64,000 bases of DNA from Meconema thalassinum (Eukaryota; Arthropoda; Insecta; Orthoptera; Tettigoniidae), in contig CAMPQE020000052.1 of NCBI GenBank assembly GCA_946902985.2, positions 620,001 to 684,000 of the forward strand, given 5' to 3'. The position numbers and the translations under genes were made by a program. Shown here piece by piece: positions 37,901-50,500 of this stretch. The notes below the pieces were generated by a model. It saw nothing but the letters and a program-made list of their open reading frames with translations, was not told where the DNA came from and searched no databases. Numbering within the stretch: position 1 is the first letter of the stretch; each line of letters starts with the position of its first letter.

Positions 37901-38672
37901 ACGTTTCGATTCTATTCCAGCTGTACTGGTGACCGCAAAAGAGAGGGCGTGGGGCCATCACGTTTCGATTCTAGTCCAGCTGTACTGGTGACCGCAAAAG
38001 AGAGGGCGTGGGGCCATCACGTTTCGATTCTAGTCCAGCTGTACTGGTGGCTGCAAAAGAGAGGGCTTGGTGCCTTAACGTTTCGATTCTAGTCCAGCTG
38101 TACTGGTGACCGCAAAAGAGAGGGCTTGGGGCCATCACGTTTCGATTCTAGTCCAGCTGTACTGGTGACCGCAAAAGAGAGGCCGTGGGGCCATCACGTT
38201 TCGATTCTAGTCCAGCTGTACTGGTGACCACAAAAGGGAGGCCGTGGGGCCATCACGTTTCGATTCTAGTCCAGCTGTACTGGTGACCGCAAAAGAGAGG
38301 CCGTGGGGCCATCACGTTAAGATTCTAGTCCAGCTGTACTGGTGACCACAGAAGAGAGGCCGTGGGGCCATCACTTTTCGATTCTAGTCCAGCTGTACTG
38401 GTGGCCGCAAAAGAGAGGCCCTGGGGCCATCACGTTTCGATTCTAGTCCAGCTGTACTGGTGGCCGCAAAAGAGAGGCCGTGGTGCCATCACGTTTCGAT
38501 TCTAGTCCAGCTGTACTGGTGACCGCAAAAGAGAGGCCGTGGTGCCATCACGTTTCGTTTCTAGTCCAGCTGTACTGGTGACCACAAAAGAGAGGGCGTG
38601 GGGCCATCACGTTTCGATTCTAGTCCAGCTGTACTGGTGGCCGCAAAAGAGAGGCCGTGGGGCCATCACGTT
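34911..38672 (+). repeat. Satellite segment B, copy 3 (tandem to copy 2)
   Basis: Matches 30250-34120 at +4661 (79 monomers; 30541/35202, 31143/35804), then at +4543 after loss of two monomers (32193/36736, 32703/37246, 33529/38072). Similarity ends near 38672, where a tttccattctagtccaacag monomer takes over. Confidence 0.75.
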
Positions 38673-41520
38673 TCCATTCTAGTCCAACAGTACTGGTGAC
38701 TGCAAAAGAGAGGGCGTGGGGCCATTACGTTTCGATTCTAGTCCAGCTGTACTGGTGGCTGCAAAAGAGAGGGCGTGGGGCCATCACGTTTCGATTCTAG
38801 TCCCGCTGTACTGGTGACCGCAAAAGAGAGGGCGTGGGGCCATCACGTTTCGATTCTAGTCCCGCTGTACTGGTGGCCGCAAAAGAGAGGGCTTGGGGCC
38901 ATCACGTTTCGATTCTAGTCCAGCTGTACTGGTGACCGAAAAAGAGGGGTCGTGGGGCCATCACGTTTCGATTCTAGTCCAGCTGTACTGGTGACCGCAA
39001 AAGAGAGGGCGTGGGTCCATCACGTTTCGATTCTATTCCAGCTGTACTGGTGACCGCAAAAGAGAGGGCGTGGGGCCATCACGTTTCGATTCTAGTCCAG
39101 CTGTACTGGTGACCGCAAAAGAGAGGGCGTGGGGCCATCACGTTTCGATTCTAGTCCAGCTGTACTGGTGGCTGCAAAAGAGAGGGCTTGGTGCCTTAAC
39201 GTTTCGATTCTAGTCCAGCTGTACTGGTGACCGCAAAAGAGAGGGCTTGGGGCCATCACGTTTCGATTCTAGTCCAGCTGTACTGGTGACCGCAAAAGAG
39301 AGGCCGTGGGGCCATCACGTTTCGATTCTAGTCCAGCTGTACTGGTGACCACAAAAGGGAGGCCGTGGGGCCATCACGTTTCGATTCTAGTCCAGCTGTA
39401 CTGGTGACCGCAAAAGAGAGGCCGTGGGGCCATCACGTTAAGATTCTAGTCCAGCTGTACTGGTGACCACAAAAGAGAGGCCGTGGGGCCATCACGTTTC
39501 GATTCTAGTCCAGCTGTACTGGTGACCGCAAAAGAGAGGGCGTGGGGCCATCACGTTTCGATTCTAGTCCAGCTGTACTGGTGGCTGCAAAAGAGAGGGC
39601 GTGGGGCCATCACGTTTCGATTCTAGTCCCGCTGTACTGGTGACCGCAAAAGAGAGGGCGTGGGGCCATCACGTTTCGATTCTAGTCCCGCTGTACTGGT
39701 GGCCGCAAAAGAGAGGGCTTGGGGCCATCACGTTTCGATTCTAGTCCAGCTGTACTGGTGACCGAAAAAGAGGGGTCGTGGGGCCACCACGTTTCGATTC
39801 TAGTCCAGCTGTACTGGTGACCGCAAAAGAGAGGGCGTGGGTCCATCACGTTTCGATTCTATTCCAGCTGTACTGGTGACCGCAAAAGAGAGGGCGTGGG
39901 GCCATCACGTTTCGATTCTAGTCCAGCTGTACTGGTGACCGCAAAAGAGAGGGCGTGGGGCCATCACGTTTCGATTCTAGTCCAGCTGTACTGGTGGCTG
40001 CAAAAGAGAGGGCTTGGTGCCTTAACGTTTCGATTCTAGTCCAGCTGTACTGGTGACCGCAAAAGAGAGGGCTTGGGGCCATCACGTTTCGATTCTAGTC
40101 CAGCTGTACTGGTGACCGCAAAAGAGAGGCCGTGGGGCCATCACGTTTCGATTCTAGTCCAGCTGTACTGGTGACCACAAAAGGGAGGCCGTGGGGCCAT
40201 CACGTTTCGATTCTAGTCCAGCTGTACTGGTGACCGCAAAAGAGAGGCCGTGGGGCCATCACGTTAAGATTCTAGTCCAGCTGTACTGGTGACCACAGAA
40301 GAGAGGCCGTGGGGCCATCACTTTTCGATTCTAGTCCAGCTGTACTGGTGGCCGCAAAAGAGAGGCCCTGGGGCCATCACGTTTCGATTCTAGTCCAGCT
40401 GTACTGGTGGCCGCAAAAGAGAGGCCGTGGTGCCATCACGTTTCGATTCTAGTCCAGCTGTACTGGTGACCGCAAAAGAGAGGCCGTGGTGCCATCACGT
40501 TTCGTTTCTAGTCCAGCTGTACTGGTGACCACAAAAGAGAGGGCGTGGGGCCATCACGTTTCGATTCTAGTCCAGCTGTACTGGTGGCCGCAAAAGAGAG
40601 GCCGTGGGGCCATCACGTTTCGATTCTAGTCCAGCTGTACTGGTGACCGCAAAAGAGAGGCCGTGGGGCCATCACGTTTCGTTTCTAGTCCAGCTGTACT
40701 GGTGACCACAAAAGAGAGGGCGTGGGGCCATCACGTTTCGATTCTAGTCCAGCTGTACTGGTGACCACAAAAGAGAGGCCGTGGGGCCATCACGTTTCGA
40801 TTCTAATCCCGCTGTAATGGTGACCGCAAAAGAGAGGCCGTGGGGCCATCACGTTTCGATTCTAGTCCAGCTGTACTGGTGACCGCAAAAGAGAGGCCGT
40901 GGGGCCATCACGTTTCGATTCTTGTCCAGCTGCACTGGTGACCGCAAAAGAGAGGCCGTGGGGCCATAACGTTTCCATTCTAGTCCAACAGTACTGGTGA
41001 CCACAAAAGAGAGGGCGTGGGGCCATTACGTTTCGATTCTAGTCCAGCTGTACTGGTGGCTGCAAAAGAGAGGGCGTGGGGCCATCACGTTTCGATTCTA
41101 GTCCCGCTGTACTGGTGACCGCAAAAGAGAGGGCGTGGGGCCATCACGTTTCGATTCTAGTCCCGCTGTACTGGTGGCCGCAAAAGAGAGGGCTTGGGGC
41201 CATCACGTTTCGATTCTAGTTCAGCTGTACTGGTGACCGCAAAAGAGGGGTCGTGGGGCCATCACGTTTCGATTCTAGTCCAGCTGTACTGGTGACCGCA
41301 AAAGAGAGGGCGTGGGGCCATCACGTTTCGATTCTATTCCAGCTGTACTGGTGACCGCAAAAGAGAGGGCGTGGGGCCATCACGTTTCGATTCTAGTCCA
41401 GCTGTACTGGTGACCGCAAAAGAGAGGGCGTGGGGCCATCACGTTTCGATTCTAGTCCAGGTGTACTGGTGGCTGCAAAAGAGATGGCTTGGTGCCTTCA
41501 CGTTTCGATTCTAGTCCAGC
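38673..41520 (+). repeat. Satellite segment C, copy 3
   Basis: Markers at 38683, 39193, 40019 and 40984 match 10303, 10813, 11639 and 12604 (+28380) and 32193, 32703, 33529 and 34494 (+6490). Within each copy the ggctgcaaaag/gccttaacg pair recurs after 826 bp (14 monomers), so the segment itself contains a shorter tandem duplication. Its right part overlaps the start of segment A copy 2. Confidence 0.75.
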
Positions 41521-44500
41521 TGTACTGGTGACCGCAAAAGAGAGGGCTTGGGGCCATCACGTTTCGATTCTAGTCCAGCTGTACTGGTGGCCGCAAAAGA
41601 GAGGCCGTGGGGCCATCACGTTTCGATTCTAGTCCAACAGTACTGTTGGCCACAAAAGAGAGGGCGTGGGGCCATCACGTTTCGATTCTAGTCCAGCTGT
41701 ACTGGTGACCGCAAAAGAGAGGGCTTGGGGCCATCACGTTTCGATTCTAGTCCAGCTCTACTGGTGACCGCAAAAGAGAGGCCGTGGGGCCATCACGTTT
41801 CGATTCTAGTCCAGCTGTACTGGTGGCCGCAAAAGAGTGGCCATGGGGCCATCACGTATCGATTCTAGTCCAGCTGTACCGGTGACCACAAAAGAGAGGA
41901 CGTGGGGCCATCACGTTTCGATTCTAGTTCAGCTGTACTGGTGACCACAAGAGAGAGGGCGTGGGGCTATCACGTTTCGATTCTAGTCCAGCTGTACTGG
42001 TGACCACAAAAGGGAGGCCGTGGGGCCATCACGTTTCGATTCTAGTCCAGCTCTACTGGTGACCACAAAAGAGAGGACGTGGGGCCATCACGTTTCGATT
42101 CTAGTTCAGCTGTACTGGTGACCACAAAAGAGCGGGCGTGGGGCCATCACGTTTCGATTATAGTCCAGCTGTACTGTAGACCGCAAAAGAGAGGGCGTGG
42201 GGCCATCACGTTTCGATTATAGTCCAGCTGAACTGGTGACCGCAAAAGAGAGTGCGTGGGGCCATCACGTTTCGATTCTAGTCCAGCTGTACTGGTGACC
42301 GCAAAAGAGAGGGCGTGGGGCCATCACGTTTTGATTATAGTCCAGCTGTTCTGGTGACCACAAAAGAGCGGGCGTGGGGCCATCACGTTTCGATTATAGT
42401 CCAGCTGTACTGGTGACCACAAAAGAGAGGGCGTGGGGCCATCACGTTACGATTCTAGTCCAGCTGTACTGGTGACCGCAAAAGAGAGGGCGTGGGGCCA
42501 TCACGTTTCGATTCTAGTCCAGCAGTACTGGTGACCGCAAAAGAGAGGCCGTGGGGCCATCACGTTTCGATTCTAGTCCAGCTGTACTGGTGACCACAAA
42601 AGGGAGGGCGTGGGGCAATCACGTTTCGATTCTAGTCCAGCTGTACTGGTGACCGCAAAAGGGAGGGCGTGGGGCCATCACGTTTCGATTCTAGTCCAGC
42701 TGTACTGGTGACCACAAAAGAGAGGGCGTGGTGCCATCACGTTTTGATTCTACTCCAGCTGTACTGGTGACCACAGAAGAGAGGGCGTGGGGCCATCACG
42801 TTTCGATTCTAGTCCAGCTGTACTGGTGACCGCAAAAGAGAGGCCGTGGGGCCTTCACGTTTCGATTCTAGTCCAGCTGTACTGGTGGCCGCAAAAGAGA
42901 GGCCGTGGGGCCATCACGTTTCGATTCTAGTCCAGCTGTACTGGTGGCCGCAAAAGAGAGGCCGTGGGGCCGTCACGTTTCGATTCTTGTCCAGCTGTAC
43001 TGGTGACCACAAAAGAGAGGCCGTGGGGCCATCACGTTTCGATTCTAGTCCAGCTGTACTGGTGACCGCAAAAGAGAGGCCGTGGGGCCATCACTTTTCG
43101 ATTCTAGTCCAGCTGTACTGGTGGCCGCAAAAGAGAGGCCCTGGGGCCATCACGTTTCGATTCTAGTCCAGCTGTACTGGTGGCCGCAAAAGAGAGGCCG
43201 TGGGGCCATCACGTTTCGATTCTAGTCCAGCTGTACTGGTGGCCGCAAAAGAGAGGCCGTGGGGCCGTCACGTTTCGATTCTTGTCCAGCTGTACTGGTG
43301 ACCACAAAAGAGAGGCCGTGGTGCCATCACGTTTCGTTTCTAGTCCAGCTGTACTGGTGACCACAAAAGAGAGGGCGTGGGGCCATCACGTTTCGATTCT
43401 AGTCCAGCTGTACTGGTGGCCGCAAAAGAGAGGCCGTGGGGCCATCACGTTTCGATTCTAGTCCAGCTATACTGGTGACCGCAAAAGAGAGGCCGTGGGG
43501 CCATCACGTTTCGTTTCTAGTCCAGCTGTACTGGTGACCACAAAAGAGAGGGCGTGGGGCCATCACGTTTCGATTCTAGTCCAGCTGTACTGGAGACCAC
43601 AAAAGAGAGGGCGTGGGGCAATCACGTTTCGATTCTAGTCCAGCTGTACTGGTGGCCACAAAAGAGAGGCCGTAGGGCCATCACGTTTCGATTCTAGTCC
43701 AGCTGTACTGGTGACCACAAAAGGGAGGCCGTGGGGCCATCACGTTTCGATTCTAGTCCAGCTGTACTGGTGACCGCAAAAGAGAGGCCGTGGGGCCATC
43801 ACGTTACGATTCTAGTCCAGCTGTACTGGTGACCACAGAAGAGAGGCCGTGGGGCCATCCCCTTTCGATTCTAGTCCAGCTGTACTGGTGACCGCAAAAG
43901 AGAGGGCGTGGGGCCATCACGTTTCGATTCTAGTCAAGCTCTACTGGTGACCGCAAAAGAGAGGCCGTGGGGCCATCACGTTTCGATTGTAGTCCAGCTG
44001 TACTGGTGGCCGCAAAAGAGAGGCCGTGGGGCCATCACGTTTCGATTCTAGTCCAGCTGTACTGGTGGCCGCAAAAGAGAGGCCGTGGTGCCATCACGTT
44101 TCGATTCTAGTCCAGCTGTACTGGTGACCGCAAAAGAGAGGCCGTGGGGCCATCACGTTTCGTTTCTAGTCCAGCTGTACTGGTGACCACAAAAGAGAGG
44201 GCGTGGGGCCATCACGTTTCGATTCTAGTCCAGCTGTACTGGTGGCCGCAAAAGAGAGGCCGTGGGGCCATCACGTTTCGATTCTAGTCCAGCTGTACTG
44301 GTGACCGCAAAAGAGAGGCCGTGGGGCCATCACGTTTCGTTTCTAGTCCAGCTGTACTGGTGACCACAAAAGAGAGGGCGTGGGGCCATCACATTTCGAT
44401 TCTAGTCCAGCTGTACTGGTGACCACAAAAGAGAGGCCGTGGGGCCATCACGTTTCGATTCTAGTCCAGCTGTACTGGTGACCGCGAAAGAGAGGCCGTG

Positions 44501-47500
44501 GGGCCATCACGTTTCGATTCTTGTCCAGCTGCACTGGTGACCGCAAAAGAGAGGCCGTGGGGCCATCACGTTTCCATTCTAGTCCAACAGTACTGGTGAC
44601 TGCAAAAGAGAGGGCGTGGGGCCATTACGTTTCGATTCTATTCCAGCTGTACTGGTGGCTGCAAAAGAGAGGGCGTGGGGCCATCACGTTTCGATTCTAG
44701 TCCCGCTGTACTGGTGACCGCAAAAGAGAGGGCGTGGGGCCATCACGTTTCGATTCTAGTCCCGCTGTACTGGTGGCCGCAAAAGAGAGGGCTTGGGGCC
44801 ATCACGTTTCGATTCTAGTCCAGCTGTACTGGTGACCGAAAAAGAGGGGTCGTGGGGCCATCACGTTTCGATTCTAGTCCAGCTGTACTGGTGACCGCAA
44901 AAGAGAGGGCGTGGGTCCATCACGTTTCGATTCTATTCCAGCTGTACTGGTGACCGCAAAAGAGAGGGCGTGGGGCCATCACGTTTCGATTCTAGTCCAG
45001 CTGTACTGGTGACCACAAAAGAGAGGGCGTGGGGCCATCACGTTTCGATTCTAGTCCAGCTGTACTGGTGGCTGCAAAAGAGAGGGCTTGGTGCCTTAAC
45101 GTTTCGATTCTAGTCCAGCTGTACTGGTGACCGCAAAAGAGAGGGCTTGGGGCCATCACGTTTCGATTCTAGTCCAGCTGTACTGGTGACCGCAAAAGAG
45201 AGGCCGTGGGGCCATCACGTTTCGATTCTAGTCCAGCTGTACTGGTGACAACAAAAGGGAGGCCGTGGGGCCATCACGTTTCGATTCTAGTCCAGCTGTA
45301 CTGGTGACCGCAAAAGAGAGGCCGTGGGGCCATAACGTTAAGATTCTAGTCCAGCTGTACTGGTGACCACAAAAGAGAGGCCGTGGGGCCATCACGTTTC
45401 GATTCTAGTCCAGCTGTACTGGTGACCGCAAAAGAGAGGGCGTGGGGCCATCACGTTTCGATTCTAGTCCAGCTGTACTGGTGGCCGCAAAAGAGAGGCC
45501 GTGGTGCCATCACGTTTCGATTCTAGTCCAGCTGTACTGGTGACCGCAAAGAGAGGCCGTGGTGCCATCACGTTTCGTTTCTAGTCCAGCTGTACTGGTG
45601 ACCACAAAAGAGAGGGCGTGGGGCCATCACGTTTCGATTCTAGTCCAGCTGTACTGGTGGCCGCAAAAGAGAGGCCGTGGGGCCATCACGTTTCGATTCT
45701 AGTCCAGCTGTACTGGTGACCGCAAAAGAGAGGCCGTGGGGCCATCACGTTTCGTTTCTAGTCCAGCTGTACTGGTGACCACAAAAGAGAGGGCGTGGGG
45801 CCATCACGTTTCGATTCTAGTCCAGCTGTACTGGTGACCACAAAAGAGAGGCCGTGGGGCCATCACGTTTCGATTCTAATCCCGCTGTAATGGTGACCGC
45901 AAAAGAGAGGCCGTGGGGCCATCACGTTTCGATTCTAGTCCAGCTGTACTGGTGACCGCAAAAGAGAGGCCGTGGGGCCATCACGTTTCGATTCTTGTCC
46001 AGCTGCACTGGTGACCGCAAAAGAGAGGCCGTGGGGCCATAACGTTTCCATTCTAGTCCAACAGTACTGGTGACCACAAAAGAGAGGGCGTGGGGCCATT
46101 ACGTTTCGATTCTAGTCCAGCTGTACTTGTGGCTGCAAAAGAGAGGGCGTGGGGCCATCACGTTTCGATTCTAGTCCCGCTGTACTGGTGACCGCAAAAG
46201 AGAGGGCGTGGGGCCATCACGTTTCGATTCTAGTCCCGCTGTACTGGTGGCCGCAAAAGAGAGGGCTTGGGGCCATCACGTTTCGATTCTAGTCCAGCTG
46301 TACTGGTGACCGCAAAAGAGGGGTCGTGGGGCCATCACGTTTCGATTCTAGTCCAGCTGTACTGGTGACCGCAAAAGAGAGGGCGTGGGGCCATCACGTT
46401 TCGATTCTATTCCAGCTGTACTGGTGACCGCAAAAGAGAGGGCGTGGGGCCATCACGTTTCGATTCTAGTCCAGCTGTACTGGTGACCGCAAAAGAGAGG
46501 GCGTGGGGCCATCACGTTTCGATTCTAGTCCAGGTGTATTGGTGGCTGCAAAAGAGATGGCTTGGTGCCTTCACGTTTCGATTCTAGTCCAGCTGTACTG
46601 GTGACCGCAAAAGAGAGGGCTTGGGGCCATCACGTTTCGATTCTGGTCCAGCTGTACTGGTGGCCGCAAAAGAGAGGCCGTGGGGCCATCACGTTTCGAT
46701 TCTAGTCCAACAGTACTGGTGGCCACAAAAGAGAGGGCGTGGGGCCATCACGTTTCGATTCTAATCCAGCTGTACTGGTGACAGCAAAAGAGAGGGCTTG
46801 GGGCCATCACGTTTCGATTCTAGTCCAGCTCTACTGGTGACCGCAAAAGAGAGGCCGTGGGGCCATCACGTTTCGATTCTAGTCCAGCTGTACTGGTGGC
46901 CGCAAAAGAGAGGCCGTGGGGCCATCACGTTTCGATTCTAGTCCAGCTGTACCGGTGACCACAAAAGAGAGGACGTGGGGCCATCACGTTTCGATTCTAG
47001 TTCAGCTGTACTGGTGACCACAAAAGAGAGGGCGTGGGGCCATCACGTTTCGATTCTAGTCCAGCTGTACTGGTGACCACAAAAGGGAGGCCGTGGGGCC
47101 ATCACGTTTCGATTCTAGTCCAGCTCTACTGGTGACCACAAAAGAGAGGACGTGGGGCCATCACGTTTCGATTCTAGTTCAGCTGTACTGGTGACCACAA
47201 AAGAGCGGGCGTGGGGCCATCACGTTTCGATTATAGTCCAGCTGTACTGTAGACCGCAAAAGAGAGGGCGTGGGGCCATCACGTTTCGATTATAGTCCAG
47301 CTGTACTGGTGACCGCAAAAGAGAGAGCGTGGGGCCATCACGTTTCGATTCTAGTCCAGCTGTACTGGTGACCGCAAAAGAGAGGGCGTGGGGCCATCAC
47401 GTTTCGGTTATAGTCCAGCTGTTCTGGTGACCACAAAAGAGCGGGCGTGGGGCCATCACGTTTCGATTATAGTCCAGCTGTACTGGTGACCAAAAAAGAG

Positions 47501-50500
47501 AGGGCGTGGGGCCATCACATTACGATTCTAGTCCAGCTGTACTGGTGACCGCAAAAGAGAGGGCGTCGGGCCATCACGTTTCGATTCTAGTCCAGCTGTA
47601 CTGGTGACCGCAAAAGAGAGGCCGTGGGGCCATCACGTTTCGATTCTAGTCCAGCTGTACTGGTGACCACAAAAGGGAGGGCGTGGGGCAATCACGTTTC
47701 GATTCTAGTCCAGCTGTACTGGTGACCGCAAAAGGGAGGGCGTGGGGCCATCACGTTTCGATTCTAGTCCAGCTGTACTGGTGACCACAAAAGAGAGGGC
47801 GTGGTGCCATCACGTTTTGATTCTACTCCAGCTGTACTGGTGACCACAGAAGAGAGGGCGTGGGGCCATCACGTTTCGATTCTAGTCCAGCTGTACTGGT
47901 GACCGCAAAAGAGAGGCCGTGGGGCCATCACGTTTCGATTCTAGTCCAGCTGTACTGGTGGCCGCAAAAGAGAGGCCGTGGGGCCATCACGTTTCGATTC
48001 TAGTCCAGCTGTACTGGTGGCCGCAAAAGAGAGGCCGTGGGGCCGTCACGTTTCGATTCTTGTCCAGCTGTACTGGTGACCACAAAAGAGAGGCCGTGGG
48101 GCCATCACGTTTCGATTCTAGTCCAGCTGTACTGGTGACCGCAAAAGAGAGGCCGTGGGGCCATCACTTTTCGATTCTAGTCCAGCTGTACTGGTGGCCG
48201 CAAAAGAGAGGCCCTGGGGCCATCACGTTTCGATTCTAGTCCAGCTGTACTGGTGGCCGCAAAAGAGAGGCCGTGGGGCCATCACGTTTCGATTCTAGTC
48301 CAGCTGTACTGGTGGCCGCAAAAGAGAGGCCGTGGGGCCGTCACGTTTCGATTCTTGTCCAGCTGTACTGGTGACCACAAAAGAGAGGCCGTGGTGCCAT
48401 CACGTTTCGTTTCTAGTCCAGCTGTACTGGTGACCACAAAAGAGAGGGCGTGGGGCCATCACGTTTCGATTCTAGTCCAGCTGTACTGGTGGCCGCAAAA
48501 GAGAGGCCGTGGGGCCATCACGTTTCGATTCTAGACCAGCTGTACTGGTGACCGCAAAAGAGAGGCCGTGGGGTCATCACGTTTCGTTTCTAATCCCGCT
48601 GTAATGGTGACCGCAAAAGAGAGGCCGTGGGGCCATCACGTTTCGATTCTAGTCCAGCTGTACTGGTGACCGCAAAAGAGAGGCCGTGGGGCCATCACGT
48701 TTCGATTCTTGTCCAGCTGCACTGGTGACCGCAAAAGAGAGGCCGTGGGGCCATAACGTTTCCATTCTAGTCCAACAGTACTGGTGACCACAAAAGAGAG
48801 GGCGAGGGGCCATTACGTTTCGATTCTAGTCCAGCTGTACTGGTGGCTGCAAAAGAGAGGGCGTGGGGCCATCACGTTTCCATTCTAGTCCCGCTGTACT
48901 GGTGACCGCAAAAGAGAGGGCGTGGGGCCATCACGTTTCGATTCTAGTCCCGCTGTACTGGTGGCCGCAAAAGAGAGGGCTTGGGGCCATCACGATTCGA
49001 TTCTCGTCCAGCTGAACTGGTGACCGCAAAAGAGGGGTCGTGGGGCCATCACGTTTCGATTCTAGTCCAGCTGTACTGGTGACCGCAAAAGAGAGGGCGT
49101 GGGGCCATCACGTTTCGATTCTATTCCAGCTGTACTGGTGACCGCAAAAGAGAGGGCGTGGGGCCATCACGTTTCGATTCTAGTCCAGCTGTACTGGTGA
49201 CCGCAAAAGAGAGGGCGTGGGGCCATCACGTTTCGATTCTAGTCCAGGTGTACTGGTGGCTGCAAAAGAGATGGCTTGGTGCCTTCACGTTTCGATTCTA
49301 GTCCAGCCGTACTGGTGACCGCAAAAGAGAGGGCTTGGGGCCATCACGTTTCGATTCTAGTCCAGCTCTACTGGTGACCGCAAAAGAGAGGCCGTGGGGC
49401 CATCACGTTTCGATTCTAGTCCAGCTGTACTGGTGGCCGCAAAAGAGAGGCCGTGGGGCCATCACGTATCGATTCTAGTCCAGCTGTACCGGTGACCACA
49501 AAAGAGAGGACGTGGGGCCATCACGTTTCGATTCTAGTTCAGCTGTACTGGTGACCACAAAAGAGAGGGCGTGGGGCCACCACGTTTCAATTCTAGTCCA
49601 GCTGTACTGGTGACCACAAAAGGGAGGCCGTGGGGCCATCACGTTTCGATTCTAGTCCAGCTCTACTGGTGACCACAAAAGAGAGGACGTGGGGCCATCA
49701 CGTTTCGATTCTAGTTCAGCTGTACTGGTGACCACAGAAGAGAGGGCGTGGGGCCATCACGTTTCGATTCTAGTCCAGCTGTACTGGTGACCGCAAAAGA
49801 GAGGCCGTGGGGCCATCACGTTTTGATTCTAGTCCAGCTGTACTGGTGGCCGCAAAAGAGAGGCCGTGGGGCTATCACGTTTCGATTCTAGTCCAGCTGC
49901 ACTGGTGGCCGCAAAAGAGAGGCCGTGGGGCCGTCACGTTTCGATTCTTGTCCAGCTGTACTGGTGACCACAAAAGAGAGGCCGTGGGGCCATCACGTTT
50001 CGATTCTAGTCCAGCTGTACTGGTGACCGCAAAAGAGAGGCCGTGGGGCCATCACTTTTCGATTCTAGTCCAGCTGTACTGGTGGCCGCAAAAGAGAGGC
50101 CCTGGGGCCATCACGTTTCGATTCTAGTCCAGCTGTACTGGTGGCCGAAAAAGAGAGGCCGTGGTGCCATCACGTTTCGATTCTAGTCCAGCTGTACTGG
50201 TGACCGCAAAAGAGAGGCCGTGGTGCCATCACGTTTCGTTTCTAGTCCAGCTGTACTGGTGACCACAAAAGAGAGGGCGTGGGGCCATCACGTTTCGATT
50301 CTAGTCCAGCTGTACTGGTGGCCGCAAAAGAGAGGCCGTGGGGCCATCACGTTTCGATTCTAGTCCAGCTGTACTGGTGACCGCAAAAGAGAGGCCGTGG
50401 GGCCATCACGTTTCGTTTCTAGTCCAGCTGTACTGGTGACCACAAAAGAGAGGGCGTGGGGCCATCACGTTTCGATTCTAGTCCAGCTGTACTGGTGACC

